DNA of 64,000 nt from Cordylochernes scorpioides (GCA_030710605.1 CP092886.1:163478000-163541999); one strand, 5' to 3'. Positions 20,070 to 31,900 are shown, counted from the first letter of the stretch. Translations and numbers: made by a program. Notes: generated by a model from the sequence alone, not told the origin.

Positions 20070-20710
20070 AGATAACTGCTTCTGTTTAAAAATGTAAATC
20101 GACACAAAAAATATATATATGCGATAGAATCTGTTGAATATCTAGTTGATTTTAAATGCTTATTTTTTATATATGAATTCCCATTATTGTTAATTTTGAT
20201 CAGTTAATATATCATTGCTTGTTTTATTTTTTATTGATGTTTCAATTACTATTATATATGTAGAGTTGATATTTCATTGATTAATTAAAAAGGTTAACAA
20301 TATAACTGTATATAAATATATAAATAATATAATTATATATATATATATATTATATAATCTAAAATGCAATTATTTTATTTTTCAAAAACATGTATTTTAT
20401 TTTCATCATTGACTATTATTTTATTTTTGACCATAGATTTAGAACATAACACTTTGAATATTGTTGTAAATATGTAGAGTTAACCTACCTATTTTTTTAA
20501 AATCACGAATATAGGATTCATTTTTTAAATTCTATTTTACTGTGAAAAATAATTAAATGTGTAATTCTTTTGAAGTAATTGAAAATAAAAACTACTTGAT
20601 AAGTAAATAATTATCTTTACTTTTGCACGACTGCACCTTCAATTCTCTTTTTCAACAACAAAACAAAATATTCATAACATATATTTAATTAATTTGTCAT
20701 GTGTAAATAC
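20070..20710. other. AT-rich DNA without recognisable feature
   Basis: Includes a TA-rich microsatellite at 20325-20355; nothing else could be supported. Confidence 0.5.
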
Positions 20711-20712
20711 AC

Positions 20713-20880
20713 ACTCATGGACAAAACTTAAGGAAGTTGTATCCTTTAACATGTATACTGGGATTCAGACAATAACTCTGAAAGATATTCGATAAAACAG
20801 TGACCTTTATTGACGATACACGATATAACCAAGTGTGAACAAAATTTCCTCTATTTCCTTAAGTCTTGTCCATGAGTGTA
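20713..20880. mobile_element. Tc1/mariner-like MITE, complete
   Basis: CACTCATGGACAAAACTTAAG at the left faces CTTAAGTCTTGTCCATGAGTG at the right, followed by TA. About 170 bases, non-coding. Confidence 0.8.
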
Positions 20881-20884
20881 AATT

Positions 20885-21350
20885 GTGTTTTAATAATTTT
20901 GTAATGCTATATATATGTTATATTAAAATATTTCATTTAAAATTATGTTATATTAAAGTATTATTTTATTTTAAAATTATATTTCATAAATAAATACTCT
21001 GTTTAAATCGACCGCCAGAGGTCATGCTTCCCATATAAAATCTCATTTGTTGTTCTTCCCCGTTGGCCCCATTTGGTCAATTAGCTGTAACCATTGTCAA
21101 GTCTTCCCCGTTGGCCGACCCAAAACTTTGTAATTATGTAAATAATCTTTTAATTTTTTTATTCTTACGCCTTAAGCAAGGCAGTACCTTTATCAAATTG
21201 TATTTTTTATGCATATCCCTTAGCTCAAATAAATAAATCTCTAATATTCAATATTATTATTATTATTTCAAAATTAATTTAGCCACGACTGCACCACCAT
21301 AACATAATCATCAAGATGATCCAAAACAACAGAAATCTTATCTTTTTTAA
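20885..21350. other. Possible retrotransposon 3' tail, otherwise unassigned
   Basis: TCTTCCCCGTTGGCC occurs twice (about 21052 and 21100) and the stretch ends in AAATAAATAAATC and an (ATT)n run near 21250. This resembles a LINE or SINE tail but no family could be named. Confidence 0.3.
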
Positions 21351-21364
21351 AATATAATATATAT

Positions 21365-21515
21365 ATATATTTTTTAAAAGATGCATATATTGGATTTATA
21401 ATTTGTTTCAATATTTCGAGGGGCAACTCGCCTCTCTTTATCGAGGATGTTTGTGTTTTCACTAAAACATGCGCGCACGCGTACACCACTCTCTTTCTAC
21501 AAGGCCAATGAAAGA
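21365..21515. repeat. Palindromic repeat family D2, half copy
   Basis: GATGCATATATTGGATTTATA, CCAATATTTCGAGGGGCAACT and CTCTTTATCGAGGATGTTTG match one arm of 1321-1578. The other arm is missing. Confidence 0.7.
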
Positions 21516-21663
21516 ATTGTATCTTTGGTTTAACTATTGCATCCAGTATATATACAGCAAATAATTATATTTAATATTATAGATTATTATTTTATCTATG
21601 AGAAAGATAGAGAGATTTATATACAACAGTGTAATTGTAAATAATTGTGTGTATATATATATA

Positions 21664-22033
21664 TTACGATGCACTAGCACGCCATCTGTTATCAAATTAC
21701 AAAACTATTTTGGAGGCGTAATATTCTTTTTAAAATAAAACAATTTCTACTGTCCTTACTGCATGGAAAAATTAAAGGGAGGGCCTGGCTCATCAGTGGT
21801 GAACCCTCCCAGCGGTTTCACCAGTTTAATCTACCATACCGCTGTTATATTGCATTTTTGGAACTTCCTTTTATAGTTGACTGTTGTAAGACTCTTGGAA
21901 TGGGTATTTTAGAAGAACTATGGACATAAGCTTTTAGGACAGCAGAATTAAATTTAATTTTTAATTTTTCCATGCAGTAAGGACAGTAGAAATTGTTTTA
22001 TTTTAAAAATAATATTACGCCTCTAAAATAGTT
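21664..22033. repeat. Foldback family A, complete copy with long centre
   Basis: Outer arms (CAAATTACAAAACTATTTTGG against AAAATAGTTTTGTAA) surround a centre that includes CGGTTTCACCAGTTTAATC, TTTGGAACTTCCTTTTATAG and CTATGGACATAAGC. This centre also appears at 3470-3560, so it is part of the family. Confidence 0.8.
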
Positions 22034-22329
22034 TTGTAATATATATATATGGTGGAAAATATTTTTAAGCAGATTTTTATAATAATTTTCTTCTTAAAAT
22101 TTTATGGAAATCTTTTTGTTATAAAAATAGTTTAGGTTTTTTATTGAATTTTTACTAGGACACTAGCTTGTATTGTTTATTGCGGCTATAAATTTGGTAC
22201 TTCTTGTTTGAAGGAAGAATATGAAGCCTAGATTTGTGACTAATTAGTTCCTATAATTATATGTAATAAAGAAAGTGAAATAAAACACCTTTAACAATAA
22301 TGACATTCCATTGCGCGTGCATACCTTGT

Positions 22330-23200
22330 TTTCCAAGATATATTTAAATTTTCTTAAATTTTCTTTTGTGTTTGTTAATTGGAACCTTATGGAAGTAAAA
22401 ACCGCGAGAATTTTATTTAATGAGGCTATTTGGGCTGCATCGTCTGCTTCTTCGTTTCATTATATAAATCTGCGTAGACCTTCCTTCACCCATCGAAAAA
22501 GTCTGCTGGAAACTGAGCTTCTATAATTGTGTTGTTTAAAAACTGGAATTACCTCGGCGTTGGTTTCCAATAACTTTAATTATTGATTTACTCTCACTGT
22601 ATATAGATATGGGCGCATCAGGTTCTATCTTCCACGTATCTACTATTTAATTGGTTTCTGCCTGGATTATGGTACAGTCTTGGTCCATTCTGAAAGGCCT
22701 CCCTTCAATTAGTTTCTCTCCCCTAGGTAGATTATTCCCGCCCATCCTGTTCCATTGTTGCTTTTTGAGCCGTCTGGGTAGACCTTCTTCCAAAGGACTT
22801 TTTTGCTTCTCCCTAATACACGTGGTACAGGCAATGATAATCATGGTGGGTAGAAGTAGGCGACTGCTTTTACTGTAAGTGCACCACATGTCTACACATG
22901 TGAAAAACAGTTCGACTTTTGCACTTACAAATGTGCCAGAGCTCTGTTTGGTTACTTGCACTCGCTGGTGGGTTTGGACTTTTGCAAGAAGCGGGGACCA
23001 TTGGAGCATTTTTTTATCAGAAAAAAAGTGCCCAATGCGGGAATCGAACCCGGGTCGTAGCGGTCGAAAACAAACGGTTTAGACCATCCTTCCACCGACC
23101 CCCTAAGGACTTTAGGAAGTGTATCTCCTGACTTGCCACTAATGGATTCGTTTAGTTTAAGTCTGCTTCGATATGAGAGGTAGATTCATTGATGGCCAAA
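22330..23200 (-). pseudogene. LINE RNase H domain remnant, split by a SINE
   Basis: On the minus strand, in order: VYPDGSKSNNGTGWAGIIYL (first catalytic Asp), IIQAE (catalytic Glu), SIYSESKSIIKVI (Asp replaced by Glu) and NEEADDAAQIASLNKI (last catalytic Asp). This is the RNase H domain found in I- and R1-type LINEs. Several stops and frame changes separate the pieces. A SINE (22802-23104) with a 9-base target duplication interrupts it upstream of the first motif. The reverse transcriptase part was not recognised. Confidence 0.65.
22802..23104 (-). mobile_element. SINE-A, full-length copy in a LINE
   Basis: The minus-strand head (GGGGGTCGGTGGAAGGATGG at its start, B-box GGTTCGATTCC) is tRNA-like. 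The tail reads CATGATTATCATTGCCTGTA, then CCACGTGTATTAGGGAGAAG, ending in A-rich sequence. It is flanked by AAGGACTTT at 22793-22801 and 23105-23113, a clear target duplication. Confidence 0.85.
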
Positions 23201-23469
23201 CATGGGGTGGGCTGACTTCATTATTGTGTTTAAGAAATCATTAAACTGTTTCCGACACACACACAAAGAAAATCATCCAAGCCTAGAGGAGTGTTTCGAA
23301 AAGGTTCACAATCAATCGATGCAGGAGTTCTTCTCATTGTCATTCATATATGTACATGGTGTAACAGATAAATTGGGAATAACCACAATGGAAATTTAAC
23401 TGCAGTTTATTGCAGGTATAAATGAAAAATTGAAATGAAATATTTGAACAGTAGTATATAAAGGATATA

Positions 23470-23800
23470 ATTTTGATTTTATTAAATCTAGTTTCTATTA
23501 TTAGCTATAACAGCCTCAAGGTGTGTGCGGAATGAAGACACAGGCCTTGGCGACAACGACCTTGTCAATTTGTTTCATCGATTCCTTGAAAGACTGAATG
23601 ATGTTGTGGAGAACTTTGTTGACATCTGTCTCAACAGCGCCTCAAACATAGTAGTCGAGAGGGTTGCAATCTGGAGAGTTTGTGGGTCAAATATCAGGAT
23701 TCCAGTGACAGGGGACGTAGCAGGCACGATTGTGTATTTTTTGCCTTGTGGGCCGTTGCTGAATCCTTTTGGAAGACAATTATTATTGGGCTCTTAGACG
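23470..23800 (-). pseudogene. Tc1/mariner-type transposase, C-terminal catalytic fragment
   Basis: Minus-strand frames show FQKDSATAHKAKN (second catalytic Asp) and NSPDCNPLDYYV (third catalytic Asp), then a C-terminal tail KQIDKVVVAKACVFIPHT. The spacing between the two Asp is about 35-37 codons with a frame change between, which would fit the DD37D group. Stops are present. The N-terminal DNA-binding part was not found. Confidence 0.6.
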
Positions 23801-24012
23801 CTTTCTTACATTTTCGCCTTCTTATTTTGCATGTTCGGAGTATTTCAAATGGCTGTCTAACGGTATCACTGGATTCTAATTCTGCCTTTAATATCGATGG
23901 AAGAGTTTCTCAAGTTTCCGGCTGCGATTTTACAGCGGGTGAAGAGACAGGCGCGGGTTGATTAGTAATGTTGATATCATGGTTATGCAGTTCAGCGTAT
24001 TCATTTATCAGT

Positions 24013-24460
24013 TTTTTGAAACGAATTCCATTTTCTAGATTTTTTTACTGTGCGTAAAATTTAAACGATGTCTATATCGTTGGCAGGGATAGAGCACCCA
24101 TTAGCTTCCAATTCTAAATGCAATAGCGGGTTTAACTGCCCTGGGGCAAAACCCCGAGTTCACCCGAAGCGCCTGCGAAGACATATTAAGAGTATAGATT
24201 GTGGCTTAAAAATTACAACGAATATATTCTGATCAGTTTTTTTGCAACGAAGTCCATTTTCTGGATTTTTTACTGTGTAAAATTTAAATTATGTCTTCAG
24301 CGTTGACCAGAATAGAGCACCCATTAGCAAGTTTTATGCTCTAAAGTGTTTCCAATTCCTAAATGCAAGAATAGCGGGTTTAACTGCCCTAGAGCTAAGC
24401 TCCGAAGAGTATAGATGGTGACTTAAAAATTACAACGAGTATATTCTGATTTCTTAGAAG
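24013..24460. repeat. Tandem pair of old Helitron tail sequences
   Basis: Two copies of about 225 bases (TCCATTTTCTAGATTTTTTT / TCCATTTTCTGGATTTTTTA, then AGAGCACCCATTAGC, GCGGGTTTAACTGCCCT, GTATAGAT(T/G)GTG(G/A)CTTAAAAATTAC). The last part matches the sequence just inside the Helitron end at 52543. Confidence 0.65.
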
Positions 24461-24778
24461 CAGCATTTCAAGTAAGGTTAAATGAAAATACTTTCTAAGC
24501 AAAGTATATATACATTCGAACAGATACGAACACTGATAAATCCCAGTGTTCGATAACTTATTTTCGCTGGTTTTCTTCTGTTCACTCTTCAGCCTAGATG
24601 TATAGTCAGCGCAAAAGTGTTCTCCTAATATGTAGCGGGCTTTCCAATTCCTAACTATGTAAAGGCACTGGTCTCACAAAAGCTCAACTCTTATTTTATT
24701 TCCAACCACCATATATATACAATAAATTCACACACCTGACTAGGCACTCCTGGTCAAATATAATATAAACATATATAT

Positions 24779-25000
24779 TTAGCAGCAACACATAAAATTC
24801 CGAGGATAAGTTTCTTTTATTTCAAAAATAATAATATTTTGAGCTTTCGGGCGTAAACAGCCCTTCTTCAGGAATATTATAAATTATATTTATAAATTTA
24901 AATATTCCTGAAGAAGGGCTGTTTACGCCCGAAAGCTCAAAATATTATTATTTTTGAAATAAAAGAAACTTATCCTCGGAATTTTATGTGTTGCTGCTAA
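24779..25000. repeat. Near-perfect palindrome, family F
   Basis: TTAGCAGCAACACATAAAAT and its complement bound two arms of about 100 bases that appear identical by eye, with a short AT-rich centre. Each arm holds CCTGAAGAAGGGC, loop TGTTTAC, GCCCGAAAGCTC, the hammerhead-like layout of Penelope-like terminal repeats. The lack of differences between arms suggests a recent origin or arm-to-arm correction. Confidence 0.85.
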
Positions 25001-25812
25001 TTATACACCAGAGGATTCCACCTTACGATAAACATATATACACAGTGTTATTAAAAATAATAATAAAAAAACTCTAACACCCAGGCATCCAGAGTAGATT
25101 CTCAAGGAAAAATAATTTCCACAGAGAAGAAATTCTCATTATAAGCAAAAAGGTAATTAACAAGTGAATTAGAAACACGAAATATCTAATATTAGAAATT
25201 ATTATAATTCAATAATACAAACGCGCTCGTTTTAAAACACAGCAATTTGGTGATGATGATAGATCTTAAGGATATCCTCTCTAGGGTTTGGGATGGTTGC
25301 ACTGTACTTCTGTAATTCTGGGAAGTTGTGCTTGTTTAGCGGTAATATAGAAGAATTATCGGTAAATGTATTTGAAGAAACTATGGGGATAATCTTTGGG
25401 AGAGTGCAAATATATGCTAATGTTTCTTCGGTAATTCCTCTTCTACAAGTAATTTACAAATATCGTTTTAGGCATTGCCAAAAATGATATATTTTGGAGT
25501 GTTTTTCTGCAAGTATTTTTTTTTTATTATCCCATGGGTAAGATTACACAAGGTTATGAAGGTTGAAAGCAATAATTTTTTTCTACTATAGTTTTGGGGT
25601 TCTTGTATATGTCTACCTTCTTAGCTCCAATACAGTCCAGGATATGTGCTGGAGTCTGAATATAATAAAGCAGAAGAATTACTGCATTTTTTTTTCAAAA
25701 TATAAATTGGGTTAGCTTGAAAATAAATGAGAAATGTTCGCTTAAATATGTATATTTACGGATAAGTGCCTTATCATTTTATAAGGAATAGATTTTTGTA
25801 AATTATTTATAT
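25001..25812 (-). other. Unassigned, perhaps decayed coding sequence
   Basis: Minus-strand pieces such as TPAHILDCIGAKKVDIY near 25620-25660 recall the C-terminus of LINE proteins, but no motif is convincing and stops are frequent. Otherwise nothing recognised. Confidence 0.2.
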
Positions 25813-26110
25813 ATCAAAGCATATTATTAATAGGCAATCCCATACTATTATGTTCAAATCAATAAGCTTGAGGGATAAGTCTCTTTCAAATACATTTATT
25901 TCAAGCTTTCGGGCACAACTGCCCTTCGACAGGAAAAATTATATTAGCTGCTAAAGTTTTCGGATCTAATCTATATATACATTTGTGAGACGCCCGTGTC
26001 TCAAGTGTAATGCGAGGCTTGCCGCGGGAGGGGATGAGATCTTTGAAAAAGATGGCCGTTTAGCCCATTGAAATATCGGAAATAAAAGATTATTCATTGA
26101 ATCGCAGAGT

Positions 26111-26476
26111 TCATGATACAGAGGGGGGTTTGGTGGCTGCGGGGAATATTACATTGTAAATTTCAGGTAAATCAATTTTTCTATTGAGGCTCTGGAATTT
26201 GCTTGATAGGATGGATTCAATGATTAGTCTTTGGTGTTTGTTGGCAATATTGGAATAGTGAATTTTCGGTGATGTAATGTTGAAGGAATGGCCAGTTTCG
26301 TTTATGTGCTGTACTATTAAGGATCTATGGTCTAAGTTATCGATATTTCTTTTGTGTTCATGAATTCTAATATTGACATGTCTCCCGGTTTCGCCTACGT
26401 AGACTTTTGGGCAGTTCAAACATTCTATGGAGTAAATAGCGTTTCGTGGTGTGCTGCGAGGTTCATTGAGTTTCAT
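26111..26476 (-). CDS. Penelope-like GIY-YIG endonuclease domain, left arm
   Basis: 121 residues. AIYSIECLNCPKVYVGETGR holds the GIY-YIG core in the form AIY...VYVG. It is followed by RIHEHKRNI (the conserved Arg and His) and IIESILSS with the likely metal-binding Glu. GIY-YIG domains nick target DNA for priming in Penelope-like elements. It ends with a stop shortly after FPAATKPPSVS, close to the element's end. The start given is an internal Met; the true protein would extend upstream into the missing reverse transcriptase. Confidence 0.8.
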   Translation of the reverse strand: MKLNEPRSTPRNAIYSIECLNCPKVYVGETGRHVNIRIHEHKRNIDNLDHRSLIVQHINETGHSFNITSPKIHYSNIANKHQRLIIESILSSKFQSLNRKIDLPEIYNVIFPAATKPPSVS

Positions 26477-26903
26477 GATCTGGTTTCGGAGAAGGGATCC
26501 AGAGGTAGGTGCGCAGGTGAAGTAGGTTTTGATTCAAAATTTCAATAAGAATCTCGCTATTGTGGAGGATAATGGTGAATACGGCATATTGCAAATAGAT
26601 CTGTATATTGGAGACTGTGTCTTTTTAGTTGGGTCATAAAAGTGTCGCAATATAAAGGATATCGGGTATGCGCAGTCCCTGAGGTTAGCTAATATGTTCT
26701 GTGTTTCGAGGTTCTTGTACTTCTAGCGAACCTCGAAACACAGAACATATTAGCTAACCTCAGGGATTGCGCATACCCGATATCCTTTATATTGCGACAC
26801 TTTTATGACCCAACTAAAAAGACACAGTCTCCAATATACAGATCTATTTGCAATATGCCGTATTCACCATTATCCTCCACAATAGCGAGATTCTTATTGA
26901 AAT

Positions 26904-27314
26904 TTGGAATCAAAACCTACCTCTGGATCCCTTCTCCGAAACCAGATCATGAAACTCAATGAACCTCGCAGCACACCACGAAACGCTATTTACTCCATAG
27001 AATGTATGAACTGCCCAAAAGTCTACGTAGGCGAAACCGGGAGACATGTCAATATTAGAATTCATGAACACAAAAGAAATATCGATAACTTAGACCATAG
27101 ATCCTTAATAGTACAGCACATAAACGAAACTGGCCATTCCTTCAACATTACATCACCGAAAATTCACTATTCCAATATTGCCAACAAACACCAAAGACTA
27201 ATCATTGAATCCATCCTATCAAGCAAATTCCAGAGCCTCAATAGAAAAATTGATTTACCTGAAATTTACAATGTAATATTCCCTGCAGCCACCAAACCCC
27301 CCTCGGTATCATGA
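26904..27314 (+). CDS. Penelope-like GIY-YIG endonuclease domain, right arm
   Basis: 136 residues, identical to the left-arm frame over most of its length, with a small N-terminal extension (MESKPTSGSLLRNQIMKLNE). Same motifs: AIYSIEC, CPKVYVGETGRH, RIHEHKRN, IIES. Upstream of it the arm still encodes a short stretch resembling the linker before the endonuclease. Without reverse transcriptase the copy cannot move alone, though the endonuclease fold itself looks intact. Confidence 0.8.
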   Translation: MESKPTSGSLLRNQIMKLNEPRSTPRNAIYSIECMNCPKVYVGETGRHVNIRIHEHKRNIDNLDHRSLIVQHINETGHSFNITSPKIHYSNIANKHQRLIIESILSSKFQSLNRKIDLPEIYNVIFPAATKPPSVS

Positions 27315-27603
27315 ACTCTGCTATTCAATAAATAATCTTTTATTACCGATATTTCAATGGGCTAAACGGCCATCTTTTTCAAAGATCTCATCCCCTCCCG
27401 CGGCAAGCCTCGCATTACACTTGAGACACGGGCGTCTCACAAATGTATATATAGATTAGATCCGAAAACTTTAGCAGCTAATATAATTTTTCCTGTCGAA
27501 GGACGGTTGTGCCCGAAAGCTTGAAATAAATGTATTTGAAAGAGACTTATCCCTCAAGCTTATTGATTTGAACATCAAAGCATATTCACTGCAATAGTTA
27601 TAT

Positions 27604-28012
27604 ATTTTTAATATCAACACCTGACCTACTTATCATTTATTTTTTTCTATTGTTTTTTCATGTGTTAAGCGTCTTTACGCAAATTTGGCCTTAAATACCC
27701 ATTTTCTGATTTCTCGGGAAGCCATTGGGACCAAAAATATTTTTGGTCGCAGTGGTTACAGCCTTCTCCACGCTGACGAGCGCCAACAGCGCGAAACGCG
27801 TTCGTGGATGGCTTTTCTTGATAAATCAAGAAATTGGGTTGGCTAAATATCACGGAGCAAGCTAAATAAACGTTTAGTTTATTTTTGCTCCACTAGATGG
27901 CGCTCTGCCATCTAAAAAGCACATGTGCTCGTGGTCAGGAGATGCCTTTTTTATTTTTAATATCAACACCTGACCCACTTATCTTTTATTTTTTTCTATT
28001 GTTTTTTCATAT
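27604..28012 (+). repeat. Hammerhead repeat family E, unit with direct-repeat ends
   Basis: ATATCAACACCTGACC and CTATTGTTTTTTCAT occur at both ends with a period of about 349 bases, and the hammerhead lies between. Same layout as 9954-10473. Confidence 0.8.
27768..27807 (+). ncRNA. Hammerhead ribozyme, family E copy 4
   Basis: Identical in all parts to the copy at 10233-10272: stem I CCACG/CGTGG, CTGACGA, stem II GCGC/GCGC, GAAA, ACGCGT, T. No decay is visible. Confidence 0.8.
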
Positions 28013-28050
28013 ATATATATATATACTGTATATATATATATATATATATA
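28007..28050. repeat. TA microsatellite
   Basis: Alternating TA interrupted once by CTG. Confidence 0.8.
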
Positions 28051-28233
28051 ATTATTCATTTATAAAGAAGAGAGCAGAATTAAAAGCAAAGCAAGTCAAA
28101 AACTATTGTATGTATGTATATATTTATATATAACAATGTTTTATGTTGATTATAAATGTTTTTATTTGATAAATCGATATTAAAATGTGAATTTAATATC
28201 AGTATAGCAAGATAGCACTGAACAATAATTTTA

Positions 28234-28403
28234 AAGTAAACTCATGGACAAAACTTAAGGAAGTTTAAGTCTCTGATGTCGCCGGTCGTCTATATATATA
28301 TTTTTTAATAGGACAGAGGCAATTTCTTTCATACTTGGTTATCTCGTATATCTTCAATAAAGGTCGCAGTGTGTATCAAATATCTTTGAGAGTTATTGTC
28401 TGA
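28234..28403 (+). mobile_element. Tc1/mariner-like MITE, 3'-truncated
   Basis: Starts AACTCATGGACAAAACTTAAGG and holds GATGTCGCCGGTCGTCTAT and AGTTATTGTCTGAATCCTGA. The right inverted end is missing. Confidence 0.65.
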
Positions 28404-28422
28404 ATCCTGATTTAAGAAAAGA

Positions 28423-28518
28423 AAAAAGGCATCTCCTTATCGGGCAACTGAAAGTTGCTGATGGCTTGCCCCATCTATCGGAATAAATATTGATTTATTC
28501 AAGAAAAGCTAACTACCG
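28423..28518 (-). repeat. Family D terminal block, broken by a LINE
   Basis: GGCATCTCCTTATCGGGCAAC and GCCCCATCTATCGGAATAAAT are the reverse complement of the family D end. The LINE at 28519 starts directly after the target sequence. Confidence 0.6.
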
Positions 28519-28524
28519 TGTGAG

Positions 28525-28960
28525 ATGAAGCAGCGGGAAAGAAACCTAATTTTTTACGGATTCGAAGGAACTGAAAATGAAACCCCGGACGAATCTCGCT
28601 CCCGTGTTTTCAATCTGATTTCGAGTTCAATGCAGATTTCCGAGGAGATTGGGTTAGAGCAATGCCGAAGATTATCAAGAAAAGCTAATTCACCGCTCCT
28701 TATTGAAGTGCCTGACTACAAACAACGAATTCTGTTACTTAGAAACGCATTTAAACTCCGGGATAAAAAGATATTCTTGAACAAAGATTACCCTGCCACT
28801 GTTAGAGAGCAAAGGAAAATACTGATTAATAAACGAAAAGAGCTTTTTTTCTAAGGGAATTGTCTCCAAGTTGAGAGATAATAAGTTAATTGTCCGTGGC
28901 ATAAACTACTATGCTTCTAATGGCCGCGTTATTAGCGCCAGCGGGGACGTAATATAGCAA
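28525..28960 (+). pseudogene. LINE ORF1 (L1-like RNA-binding protein), truncated
   Basis: 109 residues from the first Met, with EQCRRLSRKANSPLLIEVPD and KKIFLNKDYPATVREQRKIL. This wording resembles the RRM and C-terminal domain of L1-type ORF1 proteins, which coat the element's RNA. After KRKELFF the frame ends at a run of T (28845-28853). One frame further on the reading continues as KGIVSKLRDNKLIVRG to about 28956. The N-terminal coiled coil is absent, in line with 5' truncation. Confidence 0.6.
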
Positions 28961-28999
28961 CCCACCGATAGCGAACTTACTGAATCACGGCCCAACCAA

Positions 29000-31900
29000 T
29001 TGCTGCAGCATAAACACTTATTTCGTTCAAATAAAAGTTCTTTAACAACAAATGGCAAGCCTTCTGGAATTATTTACTGGAACATAAATGGATTCTTTAG
29101 AATGATTTCCGTATTTCCTCTTATTGATTATCTCAAACAGTTCGACATCTTCGTTTTGACTGAAACCTGGTGTCAAAACCCACTGAACTTTGCAGTTGAG
29201 AACTACAAAATTGACCACTCACCGGCTTTAAAGACATTAAAACGAGGGAGAAGTTCAGGTGGTATTATTATGGGAGTCGGTAAAAGAATCCAACCATTAA
29301 TTGAAAAAGTCGAAGTGGAATCTCAATGGATTTCAGCAATCTTTAAATTAGTTCCAACTGCAGATTCACTACTAGTTTGTATGATTTTTGTCTATTTACC
29401 ACCAATTCAAACACACAGCTAGAGAATCTTAAAAAACTATTTAGTTACATTGAGAATAAAATCCAGGAGGGTTTTGAGATAGTTCTATACGGTGATCTAA
29501 ATGTTCGCACAGGTGACCTTGGAGATTTTCATAACTTGCTAGATACCCCGACTCTGCTTTCTGCCAGCCGTGCTTCTAACGATCCGGTCTCATCATCTCT
29601 TTCAGAAACTTTTGTTGATTTCTTCGATGATAATTCCCTCACTATACTGAATGGTAGATCTACTAGTGACAGAGATCCGGTCTCATCATCTCTTTCAGAA
29701 ACTCTTGTTGATTTCTTCGATGATAATTCCCTCACTATACTGAATGGTAGATCTACTAGTGACAGAAATGGAAACTTTACTTTTATTTCAAGTCAAGGAT
29801 CCTCAGTTATAGACCTTGCTGTTGTCTCACCGGCATTACTGGAACTCATTGTTGATCTAAGTGTTGAATGCATGCCATATTCGGATCATCTACCACTTGT
29901 TTTAAAACTCAAGGGCTTAGATAACATGAAGTCAAAAGATTCTACGAAGTTTTGTCTTGGAACAAAGTATTCCTGGGTTGCAGACAAGGCTATATCTTTT
30001 AAAGGCAACTTGAGAGATTTAGCCATTTTACCATTGACGGGCTCCACATTGGACTCACAAGTCGAAAGGTTTACAATTGAAATCCAAACGGCAATGTCAA
30101 GAGCAGGGATGAGACGTGAGATAAGATCTGGTGGTTTGAGGTCTAAACCGTGGTACGATGAGGAATGTTATACGGCTAAGAAAAAAATGAAAGAAAGTCT
30201 TAAACTGTATTTATTACAAAATAATGTAGTTAACAAAGATTTGTTTATCACAAGCAAGAAAGAATATTTATCATTAATTAAACTTAAAAAGAACCAATAC
30301 TTTGATGATATACGGAATGCCCTCGGTAATGCTAGAAACGCTTCTCAATTTTGGAAGATAATAAAATCTTTTAAGCAAAGAACAACAATTAAAGGCCATA
30401 TCCCGATGTGTGATTGGGAGGATTTTTATCGAAGACTGCTGTCTTCCCCACCTATAATGGACGCGTATATATCACCGGCGCTAACATATATGGACCCGGA
30501 TCTGGATGCTGAAATTTCGCTTATGGAGGTCACCACGGAAATATCCAATCTGGGGAAGGATAAAGCAACGGGACTGGATAACATACCAAATGAAGCAATC
30601 AAAGTTTTACCTGACGAATATTTGATTCTATTAACAAATGTATACAACAAAATATTGACGACATCCTCGGTTCCATCAGTGTGGACTATAACAATTATTC
30701 ATCCTATTTTCAAAAATGGCGACCCAAATATACCATCAAACTATAGAGGAATATAATTGCTATCCAATTTATCAAAGTTCTTTACATCCATATTAAAGAC
30801 AAGATTGAATAATTGGATTGAAAAAAGGGGAATCTTAGCGGAAAACCAAGCGGGCTTCAGAAGTGAATATTCCTGTCAAGACCATATTTTTACCCTTACC
30901 TCACTGATACAGATGACGCTGAGCCGCAAAAGGAGGAAGTTATATGCCTTCTTCGTAGATGTCAAAAAGGCCTTTGATACAGTACCACACTCCCTGCTTT
31001 GGAAAAAGTTGACAGTTTACGGTTTAAGTACCCGATTTATCAGCCTTATACAAAGCTATTATAATCAAATGTCAGCAACAATAAGATGGAACGGATCACT
31101 TACAGAATTTATAAAAATACAAGTTGGTGTTCTACAAGGTGAACCCCTGTCACCTTATCTATTTATCCTTTTTCTAAACGACTTGGTTTCTCTGTACGAT
31201 GACGCTGATTTGCCAAGTATTTATTTACCGAATTATGGTAATATACATCTCCTTCTGTTCGCAGACGACATCGTACTTCTCGGAGAATCCAAGATAAATT
31301 TACAAAAAAAGATCAATGTACTCAGAAAATACTTCGAAGATATTTTTTAACGCTGAACCAGAGCAAATCAAAGGTTATGGTGTTTAGAAATGGAGGTAGA
31401 AAGGCCCGATCGGATGTTTGGTTCTGGGGACAATTGCCTCTCACTATAACATCTAAATACACGTATCTGGGTTACCAGCTGACAGCGTCAAACTCAACTC
31501 AACAGGCGGCAAAGCATTTTAAAAACAAGGCGCTAAATGCTATTAATGCGGTCTGGGCAATATCGACTAAAACAAGAATCAATTCTATCAGATCCTCACT
31601 CAAGCTTCTAGACTCAATGGCCCTGTCAACCTTGCTCTACGCAGCTCCAATTTGGGCAAACAACCAAAAAGACTTGGTTGACAGGGTACAAGACAATTTC
31701 TTACGGAGACTTCTAAATTTACCCAGATATACTCCTGGTTTTATTCTACGTATGGAGTGCGGAAGAACGTCACTGGGAGTTACGGTGCTGAAACTTACAC
31801 TCGGGTTCTGGCTTAGAATTCTAAAATTGAACAGCAGCCGACTCCCCCATATATGCTTAGCTCAACTATATGAAATATCAAGAAATAGAAATATATATAT

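Larger units (their letters stand above)
25826..27573. mobile_element. Penelope-like element, head-to-head palindrome with target duplication
   Basis: Two arms (25852-26713 and 26729-27573) are reverse complements across a 15-base centre. Both carry a GIY-YIG endonuclease frame and a terminal block with CGAAAGCTTGAAATAAATG. ATCAAAGCATATT flanks the whole at 25813-25825 and 27574-27586. Both copies are 5'-truncated and lack the reverse transcriptase. Inverted paired copies are a known habit of Penelope-like elements. Confidence 0.85.

Noticed and set aside
22647-23009. 120-residue frame on the minus strand
   Set aside because: It runs through a SINE and the decayed RNase H in the wrong phase.
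23029-23104. Working tRNA gene
   Set aside because: The tRNA-like sequence is the head of SINE-A, repeated at 57366-57440, and lacks a proper anticodon arm.
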